A stretch of 64,000 nt of DNA from Oscillospiraceae bacterium (GCA_015067485.1 SVMJ01000001.1:62001-126000), one strand, 5' to 3'; positions 43,967 through 53,245 are shown, numbered from the stretch's first letter. Notes: generated by a model from the letters alone, not told the origin. Numbers and translations are program-made.

Positions 43967-45013
43967 ATGACAAAACATTTGCTGGACTTTATTGATTTGA
44001 CCCCCGAGGAGTTCGATCATCTGTATCAACTCTGCGAAAAGATCATGAAGCATCCGGAACGTTTCGTTCATGCGGCTTCCGGCAAAGTCAGCGCTTCCCT
44101 GTTTTACGAGCCCAGCACACGCACCAACTTATCCTTCCAAACCGCAATGCTTCGCCTTGGTGGTTCGGTCATCGGTTTTTCCGATCCCGGTGCTTCTTCC
44201 GTAGCAAAAGGCGAATCGCTCAAAGATACGGTTATGATGATGTCCAATTACGCAGATGTCATCGTGATCCGCAACCCGTGGGAAGGTGCGGCACGCGCAG
44301 CATCCCTTTACTCTCGCGTTCCTGTCATCAACGCAGGCGATGGCGGACATTTACACCCTACGCAGACTATGGCGGATTTGACTACGATTCGTAAACATTT
44401 GGGGCGTTTGGATAACATCGACATCGGCTTGTGTGGTGATCTCAAAAACGGACGCACCGTGCACTCACTCATTAAAGCGCTTTCGCGCTATCCGAACGTA
44501 AGATTCCACCTGATCTCCCCGCGTGAACTCAAAATTCCGGATTACGTACGCAAGTACATGATCGAACATAACCAGAAATTCATCGAGATCACATCCCTTG
44601 AGGCAACCATCGATACGTTGGATGTCTTGTATATGACACGCATCCAAAAAGAACGTTTCACCAGTGAATCTGAATACAATCGCCACAAAAGCGCATACAC
44701 TCTTACCCGTGCGAAGTTAAGTTCCGCACGCAATCATATGCTTGTCATGCATCCCCTTCCTCGTGTCGACGAGATCCATGTGGATGTAGACGACGACCCG
44801 CGTGCATTCTACTTCCAGCAAGCGCGCTACGGTATGTATATGCGTATGGCGCTGCTCCATGAACTGCTGAAACATCCGCAGGAAACTCCTGTCTCGGTTG
44901 CAATCGGCGGTTCACGATGCACTAATCCGCGCTGTATTACACAGTGTGAACCGTATCTACCTGCATTGGAACACGACGGTTGTTGCGCTTATTGCGACAA
45001 AGAACTAAAATAA
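43967..45013 (+). CDS. pyrB: Aspartate carbamoyltransferase catalytic chain with C-terminal PyrI-like zinc knuckle
   Basis: Joins carbamoyl phosphate and aspartate in pyrimidine synthesis. 348 residues, about 40 longer than a plain PyrB. The carbamoyl-phosphate site is FYEPSTRTNLSF, with GESLKDT, HPTQTMADL and the aspartate-loop HPLPR all present. After the catalytic fold ends near residue 305, the tail has C318-x4-C323 (CTNPRCITQCEP) and C340-x2-C343 (CAYCDKEL), which matches the zinc site of the E. coli regulatory chain PyrI (CPNSNCISHAEP, CKYCEKEF). No allosteric nucleotide domain is present. Single gene with its own promoter. Confidence 0.93.
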   Translation: MTKHLLDFIDLTPEEFDHLYQLCEKIMKHPERFVHAASGKVSASLFYEPSTRTNLSFQTAMLRLGGSVIGFSDPGASSVAKGESLKDTVMMMSNYADVIVIRNPWEGAARAASLYSRVPVINAGDGGHLHPTQTMADLTTIRKHLGRLDNIDIGLCGDLKNGRTVHSLIKALSRYPNVRFHLISPRELKIPDYVRKYMIEHNQKFIEITSLEATIDTLDVLYMTRIQKERFTSESEYNRHKSAYTLTRAKLSSARNHMLVMHPLPRVDEIHVDVDDDPRAFYFQQARYGMYMRMALLHELLKHPQETPVSVAIGGSRCTNPRCITQCEPYLPALEHDGCCAYCDKELK

Positions 45014-45036
45014 TCAAAAGAATCTAAAATTCACCC

Positions 45037-45065
45037 TTGACAATTTCGATACGACCCTTTATAAT
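45037..45065 (+). promoter_or_regulatory. Consensus promoter of tRNA-Pro(CGG)
   Basis: TTGACA (45037-45042), 17 nt, TATAAT (45060-45065): both hexamers match the consensus exactly, 16 nt before the tRNA 5' end. Confidence 0.93.
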
Positions 45066-45081
45066 ATCGTATTGTCGGTTA

Positions 45082-45158
45082 CGAGATGTGGCTCAGTTTG
45101 GTAGAGCGCTGCGTTCGGGACGCAGAGGCCGCAGGTTCGAATCCTGTCATCTCGACCA
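45082..45158 (+). tRNA. tRNA-Pro (anticodon CGG), CCA encoded
   Basis: 77 nt with CCA. Acceptor arm CGAGATG/CATCTCG, D arm GCTC/GAGC, anticodon stem CTGCG/CGCAG with loop TTCGGGA giving anticodon CGG, T arm GCAGG/CCTGT with loop TTCGAAT. Flanked by a consensus promoter and a terminator. It is the second proline tRNA in the window (the other is GGG at 11274-11350). Confidence 0.97.
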
Positions 45159-45159
45159 T

Positions 45160-45198
45160 AAAGACAGAAATTTGCTTTTGCAAGTTTCTGTCTTTTTT
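45160..45198 (+). terminator. Terminator of tRNA-Pro(CGG)
   Basis: 11-bp arms AAAGACAGAAA (45160-45170) and TTTCTGTCTTT (45185-45195) with a further TTGC/GCAA pairing near the loop, then TTTT. Confidence 0.9.
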
Positions 45199-45200
45199 CT

Positions 45201-45222
45201 TTTATTCAAAGTTTATTCAAAG
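45201..45222 (+). repeat. Two tandem 11-bp repeats upstream of the V-ATPase promoter
   Basis: TTTATTCAAAG occurs twice in direct succession (45201-45211 and 45212-45222), ending 7 bp before the -35 box. One-turn spacing of direct repeats is typical of OmpR/PhoB-family binding sites. Confidence 0.75.
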
Positions 45223-45229
45223 TTTTTTG

Positions 45230-45258
45230 TTGAATCTTTTACAAATTTGGTATATACT
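45230..45258 (+). promoter_or_regulatory. Promoter of the V-type ATPase operon
   Basis: TTGAAT (45230-45235), 17-nt spacer, TATACT (45253-45258), about 64 nt before the first start codon, following the 11-bp tandem repeats. Confidence 0.7.
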
Positions 45259-45322
45259 AACTCTAATATGGATTCTACATTATAATAGCGGATAACCAAC
45301 TCTAAAAAAAGGAGAAAGTCAT

Positions 45323-45931
45323 ATGGAAGTACAATTGCAAGAACTGCTCGATCAAATCAAAAAAGATGGTGTGGACGCTGCACAGGCAGAAGCTGCAGAA
45401 ATCTTAAGTTCCGCAAAGGCAGAAGCTGAAAAAATCATTTCCGATGCGAAAGCGCAGGCGGAATCCTTTTTGCAAAATGCGAAAAAAGAAAATGAACGTT
45501 TCGTAAAGTCCGGCGAAGATGCAATCCGTCAGGCAGGGAGAAATCTTCTGATTTCATTCAGAGACAGTGTTTCCCGAGAACTTCAGGCAATCGTATCCGA
45601 AAATGTCAATGCGGTATATTCTTCCGATGCTTTTGCCGGTCTCCTCGTAAATGTTGTATCCGCGTGGGCAAGCAAGCCGGACGCGGAAGATCTCTCTCTC
45701 ATTTTGAACAGCAACGATCTGAAAGCATTGGAAGATACTGTTCTGTCTGCTTTGAAGAACAAACTTTCAAGCGAGATCACACTCAAATCAAATGACAATT
45801 TCGACGGTGGTTTCCGCATTGCGGTAAACGGTGGCAGCGCTTATTACGATTACTCTGCCGAAGCGGTTGTTCAGATGTTGTCCGCTTATCTCAGTCCGAA
45901 AGTTACGGCTCTTTTGAAAGAGGCTGAATAA
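45323..45931 (+). CDS. atpE: V-type ATPase subunit E (peripheral stalk)
   Basis: 202-residue stalk subunit. The first 80 residues are an Ala/Glu/Lys-rich helix (AEAAEILSSAKAEAEKIISD, AQAESFLQNAKKENERF) typical of the coiled-coil stalk, and the C-terminal part is a globular domain with SEITLKSNDNFDGGFRI. AAAAAAAGGAGAAAGTC lies before the ATG. It is first in an operon E-DUF2764-A-B-D-I-K. Symbols follow the prokaryotic V/A-type usage. Confidence 0.9.
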   Translation: MEVQLQELLDQIKKDGVDAAQAEAAEILSSAKAEAEKIISDAKAQAESFLQNAKKENERFVKSGEDAIRQAGRNLLISFRDSVSRELQAIVSENVNAVYSSDAFAGLLVNVVSAWASKPDAEDLSLILNSNDLKALEDTVLSALKNKLSSEITLKSNDNFDGGFRIAVNGGSAYYDYSAEAVVQMLSAYLSPKVTALLKEAE

Positions 45932-45933
45932 TT

Positions 45934-46488
45934 ATGGCTGAATATTATTTGATTTCGCAACTCCCGTCGCTCGACGGAATCGGCGAAAACACACCGCTTC
46001 CCATCACAGAAGAACGGTTTTTAGAACTCTGTCATCGTTTTTCGGGGAAGAATGTACAAAAGGAATTGGACGATCTGAAGCTGATTCCTTCACGTGATTG
46101 TGAAAGATCCACCGTCGCTTTGATTGATGCGTGGAACGAAGGCGAGCAGAATCTGCGTCTTGCACTTGGGAAAGTCCGTGCAGATAAACTGAACAAGCAT
46201 TTTGATATGGATGTTTCCGTATCGAGCGGTTTGATGCAGATCGCTCGCACGGCAGTTGAATTCGAAAGCCCGATGGAAGCGGAACTCTTTTTGAACCGTT
46301 ACCGTTTGGACTTTCTGGAATCGCTCCGTCCGATCAATCCCTTTGCGGAGAGTTATCTCTTCTATTACCTGCTGAAATTAAAACTGCTTTCCCGCATCAG
46401 GAAGTTTAGCGAAGAAAGCGGAAGATCGGCATATCAGAATATTTATCACTCCATCATGGATGGAGATAGCTTGGAGGCTGAACAATGA
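45934..46488 (+). CDS. DUF2764 protein, V-ATPase-operon-specific subunit candidate
   Basis: 184 residues beginning MAEYYLISQLPSLDGIGENT, all-helical after that, with YRLDFLESLRPINPFAESYLF near the C-terminus. Proteins of this family sit between subunits E and A in V-ATPase operons of Chlamydiae, spirochaetes and Bacteroidetes, in the position where other bacteria and archaea encode subunits C and F, and may replace subunit C. It is 2 bp after atpE and overlaps atpA by 4 bp. The subunit role is an inference from context. Confidence 0.85.
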   Translation: MAEYYLISQLPSLDGIGENTPLPITEERFLELCHRFSGKNVQKELDDLKLIPSRDCERSTVALIDAWNEGEQNLRLALGKVRADKLNKHFDMDVSVSSGLMQIARTAVEFESPMEAELFLNRYRLDFLESLRPINPFAESYLFYYLLKLKLLSRIRKFSEESGRSAYQNIYHSIMDGDSLEAEQ

Positions 46489-48254
46489 CCGAAAACAAAG
46501 GTAAAGTTGTAAGCATAAACGGAAACCTGGTGTCTGTGGAATTTGAAGGCGCAGTTTCCATGAACGAGATCTGCTTTGTCAAAGCAGAAGGCACCGCACT
46601 CAAAAGTGAAGTCATCCGTATTCGCGGCAACATCGCACAAGTGCAGGTCTATGAAATGACAAGCGGCATCAAATGCGGCGATGAAGTAGAATTCACCGGT
46701 GATATGTTGTCCGCGCAACTCGGTCCGGGGCTCCTCGGCCAGATTTATGACGGGCTTCAGAACCCCCTGCCCATTTTGGCAGAAAAGGCAGGTTGGTTCC
46801 TGGAGCGTGGCGTTTATGCAGACGGATTGGACCCGGACAAGAAATGGGAATTCACTCCCACCGCGAAGATTGGTGACACGTTCCGTGCCGGCGAATATAT
46901 CGGAACTGTTCCTGAAGGTTTCTTTACCCACAAAATTTTCATTCCGTTCTATTTGCACGGAACTTATAAGCTGAAATCCATCGCTTCCAAGGGTGAATAT
47001 ACGGTAAATGAACCCATCGCGGTAATCACCGATGAACGTGGACGCGAAATTTCTGTCTCGATGTCGTTTAACTGGCCTGTAAAACGCGCAATCAGATGTT
47101 ACGATGAACGCTTGGCACCGGTTGAAACAATGGAGACTAAAGTCCGTTCCATCGACTCGTTCTTCCCGGTTGCAAAAGGCGGAACTTATTGCACTCCCGG
47201 TCCCTTCGGTGCGGGCAAAACTGTTTTGCAGCACACTACTTCCAAATATGCGGATGTGGACATCGTCATCATCGCGGCGTGCGGCGAACGTGCGGGTGAA
47301 GTGGTTGAAACCATCACCGAATTCCCTGAACTGACCGACCCGAAAACCGGTCGTTCGCTGATGGAGCGTACCATCATCATTTGTAACACATCTTCCATGC
47401 CGGTTGCTTCCCGTGAAGCATCGGTTTACACCTCGGTAACCCTTGCGGAATACTACCGTCAAATGGGCCTCAACGTCCTGCTTTTGGCAGACTCCACGTC
47501 CCGTTGGGCGCAGGCACTCCGTGAAATGTCCGGTCGACTCGAAGAAATCCCGGGTGAAGAGGCGTTCCCCGCTTATCTGGAATCTTACATCGCGGCATTC
47601 TATGAAAGAGCCGGTTTCGTCCGTCTCCCCGACGGCAGCACCGGTTCTGTTACGATTGGTGGAACCGTCTCCCCTGCAGGCGGTAACTTTGAAGAACCTG
47701 TTACCCAGGCAACGCTCAAAGTTGTCGGTGCATTCCACGGTCTTTCCCGCGAACGCTCGGATGCTCGTAAGTATCCTGCGATCGATCCGCTCATTTCCTG
47801 GTCGAAATACGGCGGTGTAATCGATGCCGAAAAGGCAAGATTCTGCAAAAACATTCTGCAGCAAGGCGATGAGATCGGCTCCATGATGAAGGTTGTCGGT
47901 GAAGAAGGTACCACCCTTTCCGACTACATCACCTATCTGAAAGAAGAAATGCTCGATGCGGTTTATCTGCAGCAGAACTCCTTTGACCTGGTCGAAGCAA
48001 ACTGCGGTACTGCTCGTCAGCGCTATGTTACCGATAAACTGATTCGTGTGCTCGGCAGCGAATACGCACTTGCCGACAAAGATGAGGCGCGCAGTTTCTT
48101 CAATCGTATGCGCCAGCGCTTCATCAACTGGAACTATGCGGAATTCGAAAGCGATTCTTTTAAGGATGCAGAACGCAAGATCGATGCATTATACGAAGAA
48201 TTCCAAGGAAAAACAACCAATGATGCGGAACTTTTGTTGAAGGACGGTGAATAA
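46485..48254 (+). CDS. atpA: V-type ATPase catalytic subunit A
   Basis: 589-residue catalytic subunit. N-terminal barrel, the non-homologous bulge (about 105-190, including [11 protein letters not shown]), the Walker A loop GPFGAGKT at 239-246, the catalytic glutamate in ACGERAGE near 268, and the [20 protein letters not shown] segment. These are all intact, so it should hydrolyse or make ATP. It is translationally coupled to the DUF2764 gene (ATGA) and followed 2 bp later by atpB. Confidence 0.98.
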   Translation: MTENKGKVVSINGNLVSVEFEGAVSMNEICFVKAEGTALKSEVIRIRGNIAQVQVYEMTSGIKCGDEVEFTGDMLSAQLGPGLLGQIYDGLQNPLPILAEKAGWFLERGVYADGLDPDKKWEFTPTAKIGDTFRAGEYIGTVPEGFFTHKIFIPFYLHGTYKLKSIASKGEYTVNEPIAVITDERGREISVSMSFNWPVKRAIRCYDERLAPVETMETKVRSIDSFFPVAKGGTYCTPGPFGAGKTVLQHTTSKYADVDIVIIAACGERAGEVVETITEFPELTDPKTGRSLMERTIIICNTSSMPVASREASVYTSVTLAEYYRQMGLNVLLLADSTSRWAQALREMSGRLEEIPGEEAFPAYLESYIAAFYERAGFVRLPDGSTGSVTIGGTVSPAGGNFEEPVTQATLKVVGAFHGLSRERSDARKYPAIDPLISWSKYGGVIDAEKARFCKNILQQGDEIGSMMKVVGEEGTTLSDYITYLKEEMLDAVYLQQNSFDLVEANCGTARQRYVTDKLIRVLGSEYALADKDEARSFFNRMRQRFINWNYAEFESDSFKDAERKIDALYEEFQGKTTNDAELLLKDGE

Positions 48255-48256
48255 GG

Positions 48257-49552
48257 ATGAGTAAAGTATATAACAAAATTGAATCCATCACCGGCAGCGT
48301 CATCACGGTACGTGCAAAAGATGTCCGCTACAATGAACTCGCGCAGATCAACACACGCTTCGGCAAATCCCTTGCGGAAGTCAACAAAATCGAGGGCGAC
48401 GTCGTTTCCCTGCAGGTTTTTGCGGGCGGTCAGGGTATTTCCACAGGCGACGAAGTTCGTTTCTTGGGTCATGAAATGCGTGTGTCTTTCAGCGAAGATC
48501 TGCTCGGTCGTATTTTCAACGGTTCGGGTGAACCGCGCGACAAAGGTCCCGCACTCACCGAGAATATGCAGAACATCGGCGGTCCTTCGGTCAACCCGAC
48601 CAACCGTATTCTTGCAAACCGCATGATGCGTACCAATATCCCGATGATTGATATGTTCAACACTTTGGTCGTTTCGCAGAAACTCCCGATTTTCTCCATC
48701 TCGGGTGAACCGTATAACCAGTTGCTTGCCCGCATCGCAATGCAGGCGGAAGCGGATGTCATCGTGCTTGGCGGCATGGGTCTGAAATACGACGATTTCC
48801 TTTATTTCAAAGAAGAGTTGTCAAACGGCGGGGCACTCAGTAAAACCGTCATGTTCATCCACACCGCATCCGACCCCACGGTTGAATGCATGATGATCCC
48901 GGACATGGTACTTGCGGTTGCGGAACAATTTGCACTGCAAAACAAGGATGTTTTGGTTCTTTTGACCGATATGACAAACTTTGCAGACGCAATGAAAGAA
49001 ATTGCAATTACCCAGGAACAAGTCCCGTCCAACCGTGGATATCCGGGTGATCTCTATTCTCAGCTTGCATCCCGTTATGAAAAGGCGGTTGACTTTGCTG
49101 ACTCCGGTTCGGTTACCGTTTTGGCGGTAACCACCATGCCGGGCGATGATGTTACTCACCCGGTCCCGGATAACACCGGCTATATCACTGAAGGTCAGTA
49201 CTATCTCAAAGGTGGACGCATCGAGCCCTTCGGTTCCCTTTCCCGACTCAAACAGAACGTTAATAGTAAAACCCGTAAAGACCACCGTGCACTCATGGAT
49301 GCGATGATTCGTCTGTACGCTTCCTACAAGGAAACGATTGAAAAGAAGAACATGGGCTTCTCCATGAACCGTTGGGACGAAAAATTGCTGAGATACGGTG
49401 AATTGTTCGAAAACAAACTGATGGATCTCTCGGTAAACCTTTCGCTCGAAGGCGCGCTTGACCTTGGTTGGGAGATTTTATCAGATTGTTTCGACAAAGA
49501 CGAAACCGGTATCAAGTCAGACCTTACTGATGAATTTTGGCCTGTTAAGTAA
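48257..49552 (+). CDS. atpB: V-type ATPase subunit B (non-catalytic nucleotide-binding)
   Basis: 431 residues. It lacks a Walker A lysine loop, where the equivalent stretch reads [15 protein letters not shown], as expected for B. Other marks are [27 protein letters not shown], and [15 protein letters not shown], plus [19 protein letters not shown]. It alternates with A in the hexameric head. GTGAATAAGGATG gives a ribosome site. Confidence 0.97.
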   Translation: MSKVYNKIESITGSVITVRAKDVRYNELAQINTRFGKSLAEVNKIEGDVVSLQVFAGGQGISTGDEVRFLGHEMRVSFSEDLLGRIFNGSGEPRDKGPALTENMQNIGGPSVNPTNRILANRMMRTNIPMIDMFNTLVVSQKLPIFSISGEPYNQLLARIAMQAEADVIVLGGMGLKYDDFLYFKEELSNGGALSKTVMFIHTASDPTVECMMIPDMVLAVAEQFALQNKDVLVLLTDMTNFADAMKEIAITQEQVPSNRGYPGDLYSQLASRYEKAVDFADSGSVTVLAVTTMPGDDVTHPVPDNTGYITEGQYYLKGGRIEPFGSLSRLKQNVNSKTRKDHRALMDAMIRLYASYKETIEKKNMGFSMNRWDEKLLRYGELFENKLMDLSVNLSLEGALDLGWEILSDCFDKDETGIKSDLTDEFWPVK

Positions 49553-49566
49553 GGAGGACTGTTGTT

Positions 49567-50199
49567 TTGGCAAAAATCAAATTAACCAAGAATGAGTTAA
49601 AGGTACAAAAAGACGCGCTCAAAATGTACCGCAGATACTTGCCGACTCTAACACTTAAAAAACAGCAGTTGCAATCGGAAATTCGCACCATCGAAGCAAA
49701 AGCCATCGCGGTCAGACAAGAGAAGGAAGCGTTAGAGCAGAGTTTCTCTTCCTGGATCGCGGTGTTCAGCGAGCAGGATGCCTTCCCGGATAATGTGATT
49801 GAAGTGCGCAACATCCGAAAAGGGCGTGGAAATATCGCAGGTGTTGATATTCCAACCTTTGAAGGTGCGGATTTTTCCAGAAAAGACTATGATTTGTACT
49901 CGACTCCCCTTTGGGTCGACATTGCAGCAAACCACATGGAAAAAGCGATGTTGCTCGACCTGGAAGCCGAGGTGTTAGATGAGCAAGTCCGTCTTTTGGA
50001 AGCGGAACTTCTTGCAACATCTCAAAGAGTGAATCTCTTTGAGAAAGTCAAGATTCCCGAAACCCAAGAGAACATCAAAAAAATCTCAATTTATATGGCA
50101 GATCAGCAAGTCAATGCTGTCGTTCGTTCTAAGATTTCCAAGCGCAAAATAGCCCTTCGCAATGCCGGAACTTCCGAAATGCAGGAGGTGGCGTTATGA
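49567..50199 (+). CDS. atpD: V-type ATPase subunit D (central shaft)
   Basis: 210-residue central-stalk subunit that rotates inside the A3B3 head: two long helices at the ends (KIKLTKNELKVQKDALKMYR and QENIKKISIYMADQQVNAVV) around a shorter middle. It starts with TTG at 49567, about 9 nt after AAGGAGG. The bacterial and archaeal partner subunit F is not encoded in this operon. Confidence 0.93.
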   Translation: MAKIKLTKNELKVQKDALKMYRRYLPTLTLKKQQLQSEIRTIEAKAIAVRQEKEALEQSFSSWIAVFSEQDAFPDNVIEVRNIRKGRGNIAGVDIPTFEGADFSRKDYDLYSTPLWVDIAANHMEKAMLLDLEAEVLDEQVRLLEAELLATSQRVNLFEKVKIPETQENIKKISIYMADQQVNAVVRSKISKRKIALRNAGTSEMQEVAL

Positions 50200-52082
50200 T
50201 AGTACCGATGAAAAAAGTTTCTCTCATCATTCCGGGAGATCAGAAATCAGAAACGCTCAAAAAACTCCGCAAACTCGGAATCCTGCAAATTGAGATCAGC
50301 GAAGGACATGGCGAAAAACTGGTTACCCTCAAAGAGCAGATCACTTTGCTGGAAACCGCACAGTTTAGCATCGGAAAGAACAAAACTGCAGAAACAAAAA
50401 CGGCAACTGCTTCCGAAATGCTTGCAATCGCAGAAGAAATTTCTGCGCTTTCCGAAGAGAAGAAATCCTGTCAAGCAGAGCAGATTTCTCTCCAAGCAGA
50501 ACTGGACCGTCTCAAAGCGTGGGGCGAAATTGATCCAAAAGTCATTGATCTGCTTTCCGAAAACGGTGTTGACATCTCGCTTTTTGAGATGCCGACTTCC
50601 GAGTATGAATTGCTGGATGAATCGGTCAAAACACTTTGTTTAGACAAGACCAAATCTTCTGTTCGGTTCTTGCTCATCTCATCGGACACAGAGATCGAAT
50701 CTCTGGGGTCATACCGTTTGACTCTGCCGCAAACATCGTCTGCAGAAATGAAGCAACGCGTGTCAGCCTTGTCTGAGCGCATGAACGAGATCGATGAGAA
50801 GATCGCTTCTTATGCAGGATACGCGCAAAGTTTTAAAGCCGCACTTCATTCCTGCGAAAAAGAAATTGAGTTTGAAACCTTTGCGACCGGCATGTCGGAA
50901 GAAGCGTTTTCACCCAATGTTTCCGTTGCATATTTTAAGGGATATATCGAAGCTGAGAAGCTCGGACGCTTGAAAGAAACCGCAAAGAAAAACGCATGGG
51001 GTCTTTTAGTCGAAGATCCTACCGAAGACGATAATGTTCCCACCAAACTGAGAAATAACAAATTTGTCAGTTTGATCTATCCTTTGACAGACTTTTTGGG
51101 GACTGTTCCCGGATATTTTGAATACGACATTTCCACTTGGTTCTTGTCGTTTATTCTCATCTTCTTCGGGATCATTTTCGGTGATGGCGGCTACGGACTT
51201 TTGATTTCTGCGATCGCTTTGATCCCGATTTTGAAAGCGCTATCACAAAAGAAATCCCCCGCTCCCACATTCCTGCTGGTAGGGTTATTCGGGCTCTCAA
51301 CCGTGCTTTGGGGAACACTCACCTGCACCTGGTTCGGTCTTGCTCCCGAGCAGCTGCCGATGTGGCTCCAAAAACTGTCCATCCCCGTAATTTCCAATGT
51401 TTATGCAGATAAACTTTGGTATCCGTTTTGGACCAACGGTCAGGCAGGACTGACCACCGCGCAGAACTTGCAGATTTTCTGTTTCTCCCTTGCGCTGATT
51501 CAATTGACAGTTGCACACATCAAGGGTATCATCCGAAACAGAACCTCGCTTAAGTTTTTGGGGGATTTCGGCTCGATATTGCAACTTGTCGGTATCTACT
51601 ATGTGGTTTTGAGTCTTGTTGTAAATCCGACCGTATTCAGTTTCGGCTTGGTCATAAGCGGAATTCCGATCGGCACCGTTGCGATTGTACTCGTCGGAAT
51701 CGGCTTCTGTTTGAGTTTCGTATTTGCAAACTACGAAGGAAGCGTGATCCAATCAATCCTTGCAAGCTTGGTCAACATCGTGTCTGTATTGCTCGGCGTG
51801 GTAAACGTATTCTCCGACATTGTTTCCTACATTCGTCTGTGGGCGGTCGGACTTGCGGGTGCTGCGATTTCCGCAACGGTCAACGAACTTGCTGGACCGC
51901 TTTTCGGAAACTTCCTGTTTATTGTTCTCGCCATCTTCCTTTTGGTGTTCGGGCACGGACTGAACATGATTTTGAACATTCTGTCGGTCATTGTTCACGG
52001 AATACGCTTAAACACTTTGGAATTTTCATCTCACCTTGATATGTCCTGGAGCGGACATAAATTCAAACCATTTGAAGAATAA
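50196..52082 (+). CDS. atpI: V-type ATPase subunit I (membrane a-like stator)
   Basis: 628 residues. The N-terminal 300 form a cytosolic helical/coiled-coil arm (ISALSEEKKSCQAEQISLQ), followed by about seven to eight transmembrane helices. The essential arginine that faces the rotor is in SYIRLWAVGLAG (R547), with a second in VHGIRLN (R604). It overlaps subunit D by 4 bp. Confidence 0.95.
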   Translation: MIVPMKKVSLIIPGDQKSETLKKLRKLGILQIEISEGHGEKLVTLKEQITLLETAQFSIGKNKTAETKTATASEMLAIAEEISALSEEKKSCQAEQISLQAELDRLKAWGEIDPKVIDLLSENGVDISLFEMPTSEYELLDESVKTLCLDKTKSSVRFLLISSDTEIESLGSYRLTLPQTSSAEMKQRVSALSERMNEIDEKIASYAGYAQSFKAALHSCEKEIEFETFATGMSEEAFSPNVSVAYFKGYIEAEKLGRLKETAKKNAWGLLVEDPTEDDNVPTKLRNNKFVSLIYPLTDFLGTVPGYFEYDISTWFLSFILIFFGIIFGDGGYGLLISAIALIPILKALSQKKSPAPTFLLVGLFGLSTVLWGTLTCTWFGLAPEQLPMWLQKLSIPVISNVYADKLWYPFWTNGQAGLTTAQNLQIFCFSLALIQLTVAHIKGIIRNRTSLKFLGDFGSILQLVGIYYVVLSLVVNPTVFSFGLVISGIPIGTVAIVLVGIGFCLSFVFANYEGSVIQSILASLVNIVSVLLGVVNVFSDIVSYIRLWAVGLAGAAISATVNELAGPLFGNFLFIVLAIFLLVFGHGLNMILNILSVIVHGIRLNTLEFSSHLDMSWSGHKFKPFEE

Positions 52083-52105
52083 ATCATCGATAAAGGAGAA
52101 TTATT

Positions 52106-52531
52106 ATGAGTTTAGGATTATTGGGAACAGCATTGACAATGGGCATTGCCGCAATCGGCTCTGCAATCGGCATCGGCATCGCAGGTCAGGCATCAATCGG
52201 TGCTTGGAAAAAGTGCTACATGAACAACAAAGCAGCACCCTTCATTCTCACCGTTTTTGCAGGTGCACCGCTTACTCAGACCATTTACGGCTTCCTTCTG
52301 ATGCAGCAGATGAAGGCATCTACTGCTGATCCGGCATTCTTGCTCGGGCTTGGCATTGCATCCGGTGTTGCGATGGCGGCTTCCGCAGTAGTTCAGGGTC
52401 GGGCAGGCGCGGCAGGTGCAGACGCTTTGGCAGAAACCGGCAAAGGCTTCTCCCAGTACATCACCGTCGTCGGTCTTTGTGAAACCGTCGCGCTGTTCGC
52501 ACTTGTTTTCAGCATGGTCGCACTCGGCTAA
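52106..52531 (+). CDS. atpK: V-type ATPase subunit K (rotor ring), Na+-site signature
   Basis: 141-residue four-helix proteolipid made of two hairpins. Hairpin 1 has GAPLTQTIYGF (T57-Q58) in place of a carboxylate, hairpin 2 has Q97 in VVQGRAG and E126 in CETVALF. This set (TQ, Q, E) is what binds Na+ in Enterococcus hirae NtpK, so one Na+ per subunit is predicted. Such a low ion-to-ATP ratio favours pumping over synthesis. Last gene of the operon; a terminator follows. Confidence 0.93.
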   Translation: MSLGLLGTALTMGIAAIGSAIGIGIAGQASIGAWKKCYMNNKAAPFILTVFAGAPLTQTIYGFLLMQQMKASTADPAFLLGLGIASGVAMAASAVVQGRAGAAGADALAETGKGFSQYITVVGLCETVALFALVFSMVALG

Positions 52532-52541
52532 TCAAAGTAAT

Positions 52542-52580
52542 AAAAACCGTTGCAGTACAAATGTACCGCAACGGTTTTTT
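52542..52580. terminator. Bidirectional terminator between atpK and ung
   Basis: Long stem: AAACCGTTGC-x-GTAC pairs with GTAC-x-GCAACGGTTT (one mismatch), loop four bases, then TTTTTT on the plus strand and AAAAA on the left giving T on the minus strand. The genes converge here. Confidence 0.9.
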
Positions 52581-52585
52581 GACTC

Positions 52586-53245
52586 TTATAATTTCCAATC
52601 GATCGGAGTTTCTCCGCACGCGCGAAGAACCGCATTGGTCTTTGAAAAATGTCGGCAGCCCAAGAACCCGCGATGCGCGGAAAGCGGACTCGGGTGCGGT
52701 GCTTTGAGCACCATGTGTCTTTGATTGCTCACCAGTTCTTCTTTTTCCGCGGCATTTCGTCCCCAAAGCAAGAAAACCATTGGCTTTTCGCGCTCGTTGA
52801 GAAGCGAAATGATACGATCGGTGAAAATCTCCCAGCCTTTGTTACGATGGGAATTTGCCTCATCTTTACGCACGGTGAGCGCCGTGTTGAGAAGCAGCAC
52901 TCCTTGTTTCGCCCACGAAACCAAGTTGCCGTGGTTTGGGACGGGAATCCCTAAATCCGACTGCAGTTCCTTATAAATATTCACAAGCGATGGTGGTGCA
53001 TCGACCCCGGGTTTGACAGAAAATGCAAGCCCATGCGCCTGGCCTTCTCCGTGATACGGATCCTGCCCCAAAATGACGACTTTCACATCTTGGTATGCAG
53101 TATACCTCAGTGCGTTGAAAACCTCATCCTTCGGCGGAAAAACCGTGTGGTTTGCACGTTCCGCAACAAGAAAGCCCTTGAGTTTGACAAAATATTCTTT
53201 TTGAAACTCACTTTTAAGCAGTTCATCCCAATCATTTCCAAACAT
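52586..53245 (-). CDS. ung: Uracil-DNA glycosylase, family 1
   Basis: Removes uracil from DNA to start base excision repair. 219 residues, normal. The water-activating aspartate is in [18 protein letters not shown] and the minor-groove loop [13 protein letters not shown] near the C-terminus. TCACGGAGGAAG lies before the ATG, which overlaps the stop of the aldo/keto reductase gene by one base (TAATG). Confidence 0.97.
   Translation of the reverse strand: MFGNDWDELLKSEFQKEYFVKLKGFLVAERANHTVFPPKDEVFNALRYTAYQDVKVVILGQDPYHGEGQAHGLAFSVKPGVDAPPSLVNIYKELQSDLGIPVPNHGNLVSWAKQGVLLLNTALTVRKDEANSHRNKGWEIFTDRIISLLNEREKPMVFLLWGRNAAEKEELVSNQRHMVLKAPHPSPLSAHRGFLGCRHFSKTNAVLRACGETPIDWKL

Noticed and set aside
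45037-45295. Two open frames across tRNA-Pro(CGG)
   Set aside because: They translate the tRNA itself; similar pseudo-peptides arise from many tRNA genes.
46446-47864. Long minus-strand open frame of 472 codons
   Set aside because: It lies fully antisense to the intact V-ATPase subunit A gene and translates to low-complexity, Arg/Phe/Gly-rich sequence with no recognisable motif; it is a shadow of codon bias.
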